A DNA stretch of 64,000 nucleotides from Pelobates cultripes (Eukaryota; Chordata; Amphibia; Anura; Pelobatidae). The stretch lies in the NCBI GenBank assembly GCA_933207985.1, contig OW240913.1, forward strand, positions 102,355,909 to 102,419,908, given 5' to 3'. Position 1 is the stretch's first letter, and each line of letters starts with the position of its first letter. Both the position numbers and the translations under genes were made by a program. Shown in pieces: positions 1 to 10,583 of this stretch. The notes beneath the pieces were generated by a model. It was not told where the DNA came from. It did no database searches and saw only the letters and a program-made list of their open reading frames with translations.

Positions 1-184
1 ATAGGACTTCACATTTTCAGTGGTCATATATATCAGGGCTTAAATTTTGAAATTCTATGCTACTGGTCAGTCTCTAAAATGTACTCACCACTGCAAGCCA
101 TAGCATACACGCCAGGGGTAAATTTCTACTTGCCCAGATTTTCAAGTGCCAAATGCTAGTGTCAGGTGGGTATTTTGGGCTCTG

Positions 185-204
185 TATATATATATATATA
201 TATA
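185..204. repeat. (TA)n microsatellite
   Basis: Ten TA units in AT-rich sequence. The short reading frames through it are low-complexity and not coding. Confidence 0.9.
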
Positions 205-206
205 AT

Positions 207-1215
207 TATAAGGCACATATATGTATATAGTTAAGGTAAACATTGTTATGGAAAACTCATTTTCTAGAGCTTTATACTGTAACATTTTAGAATTTCCACA
301 ATAATAAAATAGAATTTCCAGCTCAACATACAAATTCTCAGAATGAATGTGCCCAACATGAACTTTCCTGGTCCTACCTGAGATATGAAGATGGATGAAT
401 TATGTAACATGATACCTGTCTGTGTTGATATACATGCCATGCTGGGAATTCTGGGAGAATTGAGGAAACTATTTGTGCCCATGGTGGACTTTTTCCCAAG
501 GTCCCAAGATATACATGATGCACAACAGTAACTTTTCAACTTGTATAAAACTTTGTGGAGTTTTATTGTGACTTTAAAATGCTCTATTGTGAATTTAAAA
601 TGTTCTTGCTCCCCCTCCACTCCTCTTTGATACAGAGGGCTGACCATGTGATCACATGCAAATGTGTTAAAATGGAATGCAAGACAGATAATTGCTAAGA
701 GATTATCCCTACACACTTCCTTTCATAGCACGCCTTATCGCCTATTTGTCAATTTATCTTAATTGATTTTTACATTATACTTATCACTCAACATAAGCTT
801 GCTCAGATTAACCCAGGTCATATATAAACAGGCGTCTGTTTTTTGTTTCATCTACCAATATAGAACATTAATATATTTAAATCTACATTGGTTTTAATAT
901 ATATATTTTTAACACAAACTCTCTTATTTGAAAACAAGAGAGTGAACACACAAATTGCAAATACATTGCATGTACCCTTAGCGTACAACGGGTTAATATG
1001 AATGAGTCATGCTAACCTTTTTCTCTATTTATATGTTATTCACATTAAGAGAAGTAACAGATAATCCCAACAAATATCTTTAAACATTGTTTTTTTTCCT
1101 ATTATAAATCATCATGACTCATTCTCCTAGCAATATCTTAAATACAGTATCTGAGATGGCAAGAGTTTATCTATGTCTGCTACAGATCACTACCATAATG
1201 CTTTGCTGGCAGAAC
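207..1215. other. no gene recognised
   Basis: AT-rich sequence with stops in all frames. The 150-residue minus-strand open frame at 264-716 has no recognisable motif and looks like chance. I see no repeat family here. Confidence 0.6.
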
Positions 1216-1279
1216 ATAATGGGAGTTGCTTGCTTTTTATATTGTATATATGATGTGTGTGTGTGTGTGTGTATGTATG

Positions 1280-1315
<36 letters not shown>

Positions 1316-1443
1316 TAGATAGATAGATAGATAGAGAGATCGAGAGATAGATAGATTGCTAGATAGATAGATAGATAATTAGATAGATAGATAGATAGAT
1401 AGAGAGAGAGATAGATAGATGGATAATTAGATAGATGGATAAT

Positions 1444-1495
<52 letters not shown>

Positions 1496-1515
1496 AATGA
1501 AGCAACTCCCATTAT
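1216..1515. repeat. TAGA/TG microsatellite between 15-bp inverted arms
   Basis: A TG run and a long TAGA array (about 1278-1495, with TAAT and GAGA interruptions) sit between ATAATGGGAGTTGCT at 1216-1230 and its exact reverse complement at 1501-1515. The arms suggest that the array grew inside a small fold-back element. The minus-strand frame rich in Ile-Tyr-Leu-Ser is only the array in translation. Confidence 0.8.
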
Positions 1516-2900
1516 ATATATTACATGGTATAAGAAGTGCTGAAATCCAGAGACCATAATTCCAGGACCCTGGAGAGCTCCCATAGACTAGCAGCAGTTG
1601 AGTTGCTGTCTGCCAAGTAATAAAGCATTACTGCATCAAGGAAATGTAAGCAGTACTCAGTGTAACTGATAAATCAGACAACTGTCAACTAAAATTAACC
1701 CCTCTGGCTGAAAGCATTTTGCTTTGTCACTGATCCCTAAACCCTAATCACCACCTCCTGGCTACAGCAAAAACGAGTTCTACAATAGGAGGGGGAGGAG
1801 GAGGTATGTAATTGTATTATATTAATGTTGGAAATCAGCAATTTCTTGAGATTGGAAACAAGTGTTCAATTATAAGAGATCTATAAGAGAAAGACAGCTT
1901 CTGTTAGCTGTATAATTATCAGAGTGTGAAGAGGCATGCCAGTGCTAGTAGGATGGAGTCCCTGTATTAAAGGGGTATGCACACAGATTGCTATATAACA
2001 CCAACACCTGTTGGCTAAGAGTGACTTTAATTGATGACTCTACTAACTGATGACTTTGCCACAGGATACAATTAAGACACTAGGCACAGAATGAATGCAC
2101 TTTTATAATGTATCATTTACATCACAGTAACAGGACAGGCTCACACTGGATTTCTGTTTGGGTACAGGTTCACTGTTTTTTTTAAATGAAGCTTAATTCA
2201 GTTTGTGTATATTTCTAATCGCTATACCATAATACATCTTCTAGCTAAGGAACCGGAAACATGATAAGAGATAGTCAATAGATGCACTGTACATGGACCA
2301 CGACTGAGTGTAGGTTAGCATTCACACACAGCCTGCTCTCACGAGGATTCAGAATCCTGCTGTTTAATTAGAATCTTACCATTACAATGTAACAAATATA
2401 AACAGCACATCCGCATGCAACATTCCATATATATTATCTATCTACCGAAGTGACAGCATGTCACATCTCATTAGCTCTAGTCCTCACTGTCACCTAAGGA
2501 AGACAAGCCCATGGTGTAGATTACAGTACATGACCAGGTGACCCCAGGTGGATTACACTTTCCTTCCTAAGGCTGGTGGGGTGGGGGGCTGGGACAGCCT
2601 TGGGGCTCCTGGACTCCTTTCTATGGGACAGAACTGATGCTCTGTAAGTACAGCATGCAGTATAGTGAACCCCCTTCTCCGCCTGCTGTAATGTATAATA
2701 AATGCACGGATAGCTCTGCTGCCCTGTTAATGCTGATAGTATTAACATCATTCAGGAGCTGATAGCACACACACACAGCTCTGGGAGAATCTTTCAAGAC
2801 TAAGCCAAGAAGCCAATGTACACAGGAGCTTGGGGATGAGATAATACTGCAGGGTGGGGATCCCAGGCAAAAGGTGGGGAGGCAGCTAAAGGGATGATAT
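1516..2900. other. no gene recognised
   Basis: Mixed unique sequence. 2560-2900 is richer in GC than its surroundings and lies next to the candidate promoter block, so it could be the first part of an intron on the minus strand. No coding signal can be supported. Confidence 0.45.
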
Positions 2901-2904
2901 AAGG

Positions 2905-3110
2905 AAGGTGGCACTCACCAAGTCCAGGAAATCAGCAGACAGAGCAGGCAGTGCTGAGCTCCATGTCTCCTGTGTGTGGCTGGTAGGGAGGAGGAGGAGG
3001 AGGAGGAGGATGTGCACGCACAGGTCTGAATCATTCACACTAAACCTGGGTCACGTGGGCCCAGCCACATACATAATGCATCCAGCTGCTCTAGCAAGAG
3101 AGGGGGTCTT
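2905..3110 (-). promoter_or_regulatory. candidate promoter and first exon, minus strand
   Basis: Read on the minus strand, the block holds an E-box/USF-like CACGTG within GGGCCCACGTGACCC near 3050-3065, a CCT-repeat tract near 2990-3010, then an ATG at 2965 opening a ten-codon frame that stops at about 2931. The splice-donor match CTTG|GTGAGT follows at 2919-2913. A short upstream frame plus a donor would fit a non-coding first exon of a host gene. It is an inference from local composition and one donor match. No downstream coding exon was recognised in the window, and the direction of transcription is unproven. Confidence 0.25.
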
Positions 3111-3114
3111 CTAA

Positions 3115-5942
3115 ATAAGAGTTGTGTTTGGCTGGAGAAAAAAAAACATGGCTGCTGAGGGGTGTCATGGGTTAATTGCAAAAGTCTATACAGTAGGTAT
3201 GCAGGGGGTTATGATATAAAAAAGGTGTAGCTTGTAAAACAGAGAATAGAAATGAAACCAGACGTCTGTGTATTGTGTGTAAGTGACAAATGAATCTGTC
3301 TAGTGCTAGGCTGCATTGAACCAGTGGTACATAACCCAAACTGTGCTGACAGCCAGCTATGGCAGCAATGGGATGATAAAAGCTGTATGCTATATCACAG
3401 GGGAGCTGACCTGTATACCTGTGTATAGAATATGCATGTGGGGTCACATAATAGAATCAAGCCCAACTTGTGTCTTTGAAAGTTTAGCAGGATTTGGGAT
3501 TTTTGTTCTGTAAAGTTTGTAAACAAAAAAAAAATGCAATCTACAGTCGATACAAGCATATATATATATAAAACGATTCACGACAAGAAAACAAAACAGT
3601 TTGAAGTTATAATTTGCATCAGACAGAGGATCTATAATCATACTTTGTCTACGGTGAGCAAAATCTATATGATTAGTTCTACAATAAGAATGTGCACTAC
3701 TACAGTTTAGACTTGTGCATTAGGTATTGGTCAAATGGCCATTTGTCTGAATTTAGGTCGATTGGAGGTTTGGCTGAATTCTGTGTCTCCACACAGCGCT
3801 ATATGGACGCTAATCCATGCAAACGCCTAGCATGGTGGACAAGCATGTTCATTTGTTTTGGGATTCAGAGCTCCACTCAATGTGCAAGTGATGTTTAATG
3901 TGAAAAAAGATACCTAACAGCTAGGGGACACACTCTCAAATGGTGATTTTATTCACAGATCACGTGACTAATAAAGGAAAAATAAGGAGGAACAGCAAAT
4001 AAAAATCTATATTTATGTATTACATTTTTAATAAATATATTTTACCATTTATTGGTTACTTTTTCTCACTTGATTTTCAAACCAAATGGCAGATAAATGC
4101 ACCTATCAGTTTTTTATTTATATTGTGTATCTATTTCATATTACAGTGAATCGCTCATTTTCGAGCCCCATTTTTTTCCTTCATCTGTATAGTTTTCCTG
4201 AATATTTTTCATATTCTGATGAATAAACATGCATCATAGGTCTTTAACTAAATGGACATTTTTGGAAATAAGGATTCAGCCTCACAGAATTTTTCAGCTG
4301 TGCACAAGTATCCTACAATTTGTTAGGGAAACCCTAAAATTAACCCTTTTTATATCAGTGTCTTGGTACTACAATAAAAAGTAATATTAGTAGCAATATG
4401 TGTTTACTTTCTCTGTATAAAAAACAAGCCTAACCCTGTATATATGTGTGTGCCTCGTTCCATTTAATTGGAAGACTTTAAAAATGTATAGGATTAAAAT
4501 ATAGTTACTAACAGAAAGCACAGTGACAAACAACAGGTTTCCATGGCGACTGCCCCAAGTTGAAAACCTTGCACATTTTTCAGTAAGCAGTCCTTTGTAA
4601 CTCCCTGTACTCAATCTAAGACTTCAATGTAGTTCATGAGTTGGAGCTGCTTTCAGCCTGTTTGCATGTCATTCTACTCGTCTTAGATGTAAAACCAGCT
4701 AAATAGGTCTATTTCAGACTGCAGTTTGTCTAACAGGTACATTGTCAGTCTCAAAAATAAGGTTCTATAGAAACTGGCCAATAGATTTCAGTACACAGAA
4801 GCTCTTTCGATAAAGAACAAGCTAGGGTCTGGAAATATGTAGGTAATGTTCAGCTATGTCTTTGGGTAACATGGGTAACTAGGTCATTGTTATACACACT
4901 TATTGTAGGATGAATAGTTGTTGTCTTGTCATTGGTGACCTTACAATCTATGGATAGGTGTGGTAGTATAAATACATATATTTACATATACACTACAGTT
5001 TGGGATAAGTAACACTTTTTGTTTATTTAAGCTTGCATTTGAATGTTTTTGCTAAACACTCATGGCCATTTTTCAGTGGATTATCTGTACACTAAAATGC
5101 TACCTATTAGCAAGATATACATAGACACATACACTAATATTGGTTGAATTTACATTATAGACATAAATCAGTGTGAGCTTTCTCTGCAATATTCTGTTAT
5201 TTTGATACGTATCGAAAGTTCAAATTGATAGACATTTTACTATGTAGGCACATGCTGAACCCATTCTACACTATTTGCTATACCTGAGTGACAGTTTTTC
5301 TATACATGATTGTTATTTGCCTATGTCCTTATTATGTGAGTGCCAAGAGATATTATTTGGATCTGTCACTATACATTATCTTTGTAAAATTGAATAAATC
5401 AATTATAACTAACCTGGTTTTCATGTCATTATTCTATGGGTATTGTTGCCAAGTGATATCATTGGATACAAACAATGGGTTTGGTGTCTCTTGTACAATG
5501 GAATGCTAAAAACTACTAATAAAATGGAAATCCAAGATTCTGATTAGCTGATGGGTTTCTGGAGTAATTATTATTATTATTTATGTTTTTTTACCAATAC
5601 CTGATAATATAGTTTATTTGATAAAGCAGAATATTCAGAGATGTAGTCAATATGTGAGGTAACAGCTGGTTGATCGAACACAAAACCTGATTGTCATTTT
5701 GAAGACAAGAAGGAACATTTTTCTATTTTGTGGAAATCAAAATTCAATTCAAATTTTAATCAACTTTTTTTCATCTTCTTGTGGATCAACAACAGAACTT
5801 TAGATATTGAAAGTGTGATGGACTTGTGTTTTACAGTAGCATATATTATTATGTAGTTATGCAATTAGTAAGTACAATACTACTACGTCTGCATCCACAC
5901 TGAGAATGGTATAACCCTCAAACTAATATTTTCTGTTAATTG
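3115..5942. other. no gene recognised
   Basis: Long AT-rich tract with no frame resembling a known family and no clear repeat boundaries. Open frames are under 100 codons and low in complexity. It could be intronic or intergenic. Confidence 0.55.
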
Positions 5943-5950
5943 CTTTATAG

Positions 5951-6087
5951 CAGGGGTGCCAAAGAGTAGATCCCCACATGTTTTAAAACTAAATCTTCTA
6001 TGATGCTTTGTCATTCTAAAGGCATGCAAAGCATTATAAGCGTTGTGGTTCTACAACATCTGGGGATCTACTTTTTGAGCACCATTG
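5951..6087. mobile_element. 137-bp hAT-type palindromic MITE
   Basis: The left end CAGGGGTGCCAAAGAGTAGA is mirrored by the right end, which reads inward as CAATGGTGCTCAAAAAGTAGA. Both run into ATCCCCA-ATGTT inverted arms, so the element is nearly all terminal inverted repeat. CAGGGGTGCC ends are typical of hAT MITEs. The flanks CTTTATAG (5943-5950) and CTTTTAG (from 6088) look like a decayed 8-bp target duplication. Confidence 0.75.
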
Positions 6088-6186
6088 CTTTTAGCTTTGT
6101 GAGATAAAAAAAAATAATATTATTAACTTGTGAATTTATTGTCAATGAGTTCATGAAATGAAATATTAATGCATCATGTATTGAAG

Positions 6187-6234
6187 ATATATATATATAT
6201 ATATAGATAGATAGATAGATCGATAGATAGATAT
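6187..6234. repeat. (TA)n/(TAGA)n microsatellite
   Basis: A TA run passes into TAGA units with one GATC interruption. Confidence 0.85.
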
Positions 6235-7102
6235 ATTTTCATCTGTATTTAAGGAAAACAAGTAGGCAGCTAAGTTAATATCACTTTAAATTTGAGAGAT
6301 GTATTTGCGCTGTAAGGCTGCTTTTAAAGGTCAAAAGGATCACATAACTGTAAAAATATACTGTATTTCTTGAATGCTGCGCATAGTTTTTACAGATGAA
6401 GTATTGTATAATATGATGCAAGAATTTTGGTGTTAACACATTAAATGTTTATTAAGCTGTTCAGCTATATTGCAGAATAATCTCTACTATAATACACAGC
6501 AAATGTATAGCTCTCAAGACTTTTAGTGGGATGCATAAGAGTAGGATTTACGCATTATGCATTTATGCATTAGTGGGTTGCATAAGAAAAGCAGTGAAAA
6601 AAGTCAGTTTTCTGAATATTGATGGACCTCTGGGAAGTAGTAAGGAATAAAAGCAAGCACCCTGATCTGATATAAGTGTCATTATTTAAAGGTATATCAT
6701 TGCCTGATTAAAAGGTTCCATAACCGTACCTAGAGTCCCCTGGCTACATTCCTCTGTTCAGTGGTAAACCATGTTTGTGTTAATCTGCTTTAGCCATACC
6801 TCCAGTGAGTTAAAGACTAAATTGACAGTGCCAGAGGAGTCTGGGCACCATAACATATTTCAATAACATGAATTTATCATAATGCCTAGAATGACCCTAG
6901 GTAGGGAAGGTGTCTGTGTGAGTGCTGATAACAGGCAATCTATGAACCTCACGATATTTCTTTTCATTTGATTGTAAACATTACTGTGCCTTAACTAGTC
7001 AAGGACATCCATTGCCAAATTATAGTGAATTGAAAATTGAATTGCAAAATGAAGATGAAAATTGGCAAGCCATTATTATAGCTGAAAAGCAAAAAAGAAA
7101 GG
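6235..7102. other. no gene recognised
   Basis: AT-rich unique sequence with no supported feature. Confidence 0.55.
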
Positions 7103-7488
7103 ATGAGAACTCTGAGAACAGACGAAAGCTTAGAGAGACTCGATAGCTTGCCCTTCGGTAAATCCCCGCTCAGGTCTCAAAATAGTTTTTGCTCACTTCT
7201 GCCATTACAGAGAGAACATATCTGAAGCATATCAGACTGGTCCCATCCGTACGGGCAGTCCAGATCCAAAGTGACAGCAAGTTCCCTCTGCACCAGAAAT
7301 ACAGCAGCCCCAGACGATCGTTTCGGCCTATTTTTGGGCCTCATCAGTGAGGTGTAGCTGATATCCCTCTAGGCACAGTGAGCACGGATACACGTCTGGA
7401 TTACCCTTTTAACTTAGGGTTAGCCAAGTTAATGCATTAAAGCAGAAAAGAATGAATGAGAACTCTGAGAACGGACAAAAGCTTAGAG
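7103..7488 (-). repeat. hammerhead-bearing repeat between 33-bp direct copies
   Basis: A 33-bp sequence at 7103-7135 recurs at 7456-7488 with two differences (it starts ATGAGAACTCTGAGAAC). Between the copies lie 320 bp containing a full hammerhead motif on the minus strand. The direct copies could be an unusually long target duplication or the partial tandem ends (pseudo-LTRs) of a Penelope-like element. No GIY-YIG or reverse transcriptase frame is present, so any such element is represented only by its ribozyme end. Confidence 0.55.
7302..7360 (-). ncRNA. type I hammerhead ribozyme motif
   Basis: On the minus strand every part of a hammerhead is present in order. Stem I 5' strand CCUCA (7352-7348) is followed by core CUGAUGA (7347-7341), stem II GGCC/GGCC with an 8-nt loop (7340-7325), and core GAAAC (7324-7320). 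The palindromic stem III ACGAUCGU (7321-7314) ends in a GUC cleavage triplet, and stem I 3' strand UGGGG (7312-7308) closes the fold. An outer CAGC/GCUG helix (7360-7357, 7305-7302) extends stem I. Self-complementary stem III is typical of retroelement hammerheads that work as dimers, as known for Penelope-like elements. The core has no mutation that I can see, so it may still be able to cleave. Activity is inferred, not shown. Confidence 0.8.
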
Positions 7489-8271
7489 TTATTATATTAT
7501 AGCTGAGATAGAGATTCAAGTTTTCAATGTGGTGCATAAACCTCTGTGTGTTCAACAAATGCAGTGAGAATTTTTACTCTGTATCAATGCCGGTTTAAAA
7601 CACATTGTTCTGCAATTTTAATGTTTCAGGCCTTGACTATCCATCACAATTCATAATAACAGAGGCCAGGTACCACGGAAATTCATAATTCTATTGAAGC
7701 ATTAAATTAGTAGATTGCACACGAAATAACGACAAAACAACAACTGTGTGTAGATTGAAGTTAAGGGACGAGAGAAAATTTAATTCTGGTATATCCGTAA
7801 GTATGGATATATGTATTATTATTTATTAACACAGAGAAATATTGCTGAGAGCTATAAAGAACTTGTAATTCTGCCACATGTGTACATAGGTCAGGGAGTG
7901 AAAAGAATAAGGAATGAAATTACAATTTATTTGTTGCACTATCCTTTATCCCAACAAATCCCTGTTGAGTAGATATGCTTATAATAAAAACCTGCTTTCA
8001 CCTTTGATAATGCTGAGTTCATCATATACACTGCTAGAATTGAATCACACATAACCTCTGGTACTTTTGATGTGTTAAGTACCATTAGTACCTATTCCAC
8101 TCTTTCAATTAACACTAAATATTAAAATGTAATATTAACAATAATTTGTAACTTATTCAGTCCAAATTTGGCAAATGATTCCAATGTGTCTTTATCTCCT
8201 GCATCCTGTCTATACAGTTAATCCTTTTAAAGTTTTACCTTGGTTACTTAATGCCAAGTTTGACAGACCTA
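7489..8271. other. no gene recognised
   Basis: AT-rich sequence without recognisable family members. Confidence 0.55.
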
Positions 8272-8755
8272 TTAAAGGGACACGACACTGCCCAAATGCA
8301 AAATAAATACAAATCACTGTTTAGTAGATATAGCCCAGATGGCAATCTAGCATGCATTGAATTATGCATTTTCTCATTGGGGATATATCTAAAGCAGTTT
8401 GCAAAAGCTGCAGACCTCTTGTCTGCAGCCTTCGCAAAGCGTTCTAACCCCGCCCAGACTTTCTGTAGCTGTCCAATCACAGAGTTCCCAATGCAGCTCA
8501 ATGAGCAGTCTTTGAAGGCAGGTGCTCTGGGCAATTGCTGCCTCTTGAGTTTAGCTTCACTGAGCTAAACAAACCAGGAAGTAACAGGAACAGTTGCCTG
8601 ATTGACAACCGGGGGAGGTGTAACCAGGTTAATTTCTAAAAGTGTCAATTTCTATTTAAATCTGCACTTTCTGGAAAATTAAAAAAATAGGATACACTCT
8701 TCACACAACTTTTCAGCAAATCAAAGTGCTTTAGGGGTCTGGAGTGTTCCTTTAA
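8272..8755. mobile_element. TTAA-flanked MITE (T2/Kolobok-like)
   Basis: The element begins TTAAAGGGACACGACACTG. It ends with GTGTTCCTTTAA, which read inward gives TTAAAGGAACACTCCAGACC. TTAA ends followed by AAAGG-ACAC fit the amphibian T2-MITE group, whose termini are TTAAAGGRR. A piggyBac-type origin is the alternative for a TTAA target. The plus and minus frames of about 100 codons inside are overlapping shadows with no motif. Confidence 0.75.
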
Positions 8756-8902
8756 GGCAATACATGCTGATTATTTCAATTATTAATAATTGTAGTGTTA
8801 ATGGATTAATCTAATGACACGTGCATTAGCTTTGAAATCTGTTTGTTTTCTGTGGTTGTTCTGCTGGGATATTATGTGAGTTGCATCTTAAACATTCTAA
8901 TA

Positions 8903-10464
8903 CAGGGAGTGCAGAATTATTAGGCAAGTTGTATTTTTGAGGATTAATTTTATTATTGAACAACAACCATGTTCTCAATGAACCCAAAAAACTCATTAAT
9001 ATCAAAGCTGAATATTTTTGGAAGTAGTTTTTAGTTTGTTTTTAGTTATAGCTATGTTAGGGGGATATCTGTGTGTGCAGGTGACTATTACTGTGCATAA
9101 TTATTAGGCAACTTAACAAAAAACAAATATATACCCATTTCAATTATTTATTATTACCAGTGAAACCAATATAACATCTCAACATTCACAAATATACATT
9201 TCTGACATTCAAAAACAAAACAAAAACAAATCAGTGACCAATATAGCCATCTTTCTTTGCAAGGACACTCAAAAGCCTGCCATCCATGGATTCTGTCAGT
9301 GTTTTGATCTGTTCACCATCAACATTGCGTGCAGCAGCAACCACAGCCTCCCAGACACTGTTCAGAGAGGTGTACTGTTTTCCCTCCTTGTAAATCTCAC
9401 ATTTGATGATGGACCACAGGTTCTCAATGGGGTTCAGATCAGGTGAACAAGGAGGCCATGTCATTAGATTTTCTTCTTTTATACCCTTTCTTGCCAGCCA
9501 CGCTGTGGAGTACTTGGACGCGTGTGATGGAGCATTGTCCTGCATGAAAATCATGTTTTTCTTGAAGGATGCAGACTTCTTCCTGTACCACTGCTTGAAG
9601 AAGGTGTCTTCCAGGAACTGGCAGTAGGACTGGGAGTTGAGCTTGACTCCATCCTCAACCCGAAAAGGCCCCACAAGCTCATCTTTGATGATACCAGCCC
9701 AAACCAGTACTCCACCTCCACCTTGCTGGCGTCTGAGTCGGACTGGAGCTCTCTGCCCTTACCAATCCAGCCACGGGCCCATCCATCTGGCCCATCAAGA
9801 CTCACTCTCATTTCATCAGTCCATAAAACCTTAGAAAAATCAGTCTTGAGATATTTCTTGGCCCAGTCTTGACGTTTCAGCTTGTGTGTCTTGTTCAGTG
9901 GTGGTCGTCTTTCAGCCTTTCTTACCTTGGCCATGTCTCTGAGTATTGCACACCTTGTGCTTTTGGGCACTGCAGTGATGTTGCAGCTCTGAAATATGGC
10001 CAAACTGGTGGCAAGTGGCATCGTGGCAGCTGCACGCTTGACTTTTCTCAGTTCATGGGCAGTTATTTTGCGCCTTGGTTTTTCCACACGCTTCTTGCGA
10101 CCCAGTTGACTATTTTGAATGAAACGCTTGATTGTTCGATGATCACGCTTCAGAAGCTTTGCAATTTTAAGAGTGCTGCATCCCTCTGCAAGATATCTCA
10201 CTATTTTTGACTTTTCTGAGCCTGTCAAGTCCTTCTTTTGACCCATTTTGCCAAAGGAAAGGAAGTTGCCTAATAATTATGCACACCTGATATGGGGTGT
10301 TGATGTCATTAGACCACACCCCTTCTCATTACAGAGATGCACATCACCTAATATGCTTAATTGGTAGTAGGCTTTTGAGCCTATACAGCTTGGAGTAAGA
10401 CAACATGCATAAAGAGGATGATGTGGTCAAAATACTCATTTGCCTAATAATTCTGCACTCCCTG
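8903..10464 (-). mobile_element. complete Tc1-type DNA transposon
   Basis: The 1562-bp element is flanked by TA at 8901-8902 and 10465-10466. Its outer terminal repeats are CAGGGAGTGCAGAATTATTA at 8903 and the exact inverse ending at 10464. A second related motif, GTGCATAATTATTAGGCAA, lies about 190 bp inside each end (9093-9111 and the inverse at 10265-10283). Each end therefore has two direct transposase-binding-like repeats, an IR/DR layout as in Sleeping Beauty-type elements. A single transposase frame fills the minus strand between them. Termini and TA duplication look undamaged; only the coding region is broken. Confidence 0.95.
9231..10246 (-). pseudogene. Tc1/mariner transposase, DD37E, one frameshift
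   Basis: The enzyme would cut and paste the surrounding element at TA sites. The N-terminal part (from the ATG at 10246) has a helix-turn-helix DNA-binding region (KIAKLLKRDHRTIKRFIQN) and a basic stretch (GRKKRVEKPRRK). The catalytic domain shows the first Asp in LWTDEMRVSLDG, the second in FMQDNAPSHAS, and the Glu in PPCSPDLNPIENLWS. Counting from second Asp to Glu gives 37 residues between them, a DD37E pattern; most Tc1 elements are DD34E. The reading frame shifts by one base near 9735-9745, just before the expected glycine-rich loop, so the protein is split into two overlapping open frames of 231 and 147 codons. I see no other lesion, which argues for a fairly young copy. The DD37E count matches the vertebrate TRT group, but the assignment rests on spacing alone. 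Confidence 0.92.
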
Positions 10465-10519
10465 TATACCCAATGGAAAATATCTTCTAAACTCTCATTA
10501 CACACCTGTAACTGTTTTA

Positions 10520-10531
10520 CTGATGCTGTGA
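10520..10531. repeat. 12-bp target duplication, 3' side of L1 derivative
   Basis: CTGATGCTGTGA here is repeated exactly at 13583-13594. It is followed at once by a T-rich tract, the poly(A) tail of a minus-strand retroelement. Confidence 0.8.
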
Positions 10532-10583
10532 TTTTTATTTTATTTTTGTCAATCTTTATTTTGAAAGTGCAAGTGGGAACATA

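Noticed and set aside
1315..1584. 89-codon frame rich in Tyr-Leu-Ser-Ile
   Set aside because: It is the TAGA microsatellite translated; no independent coding signal.
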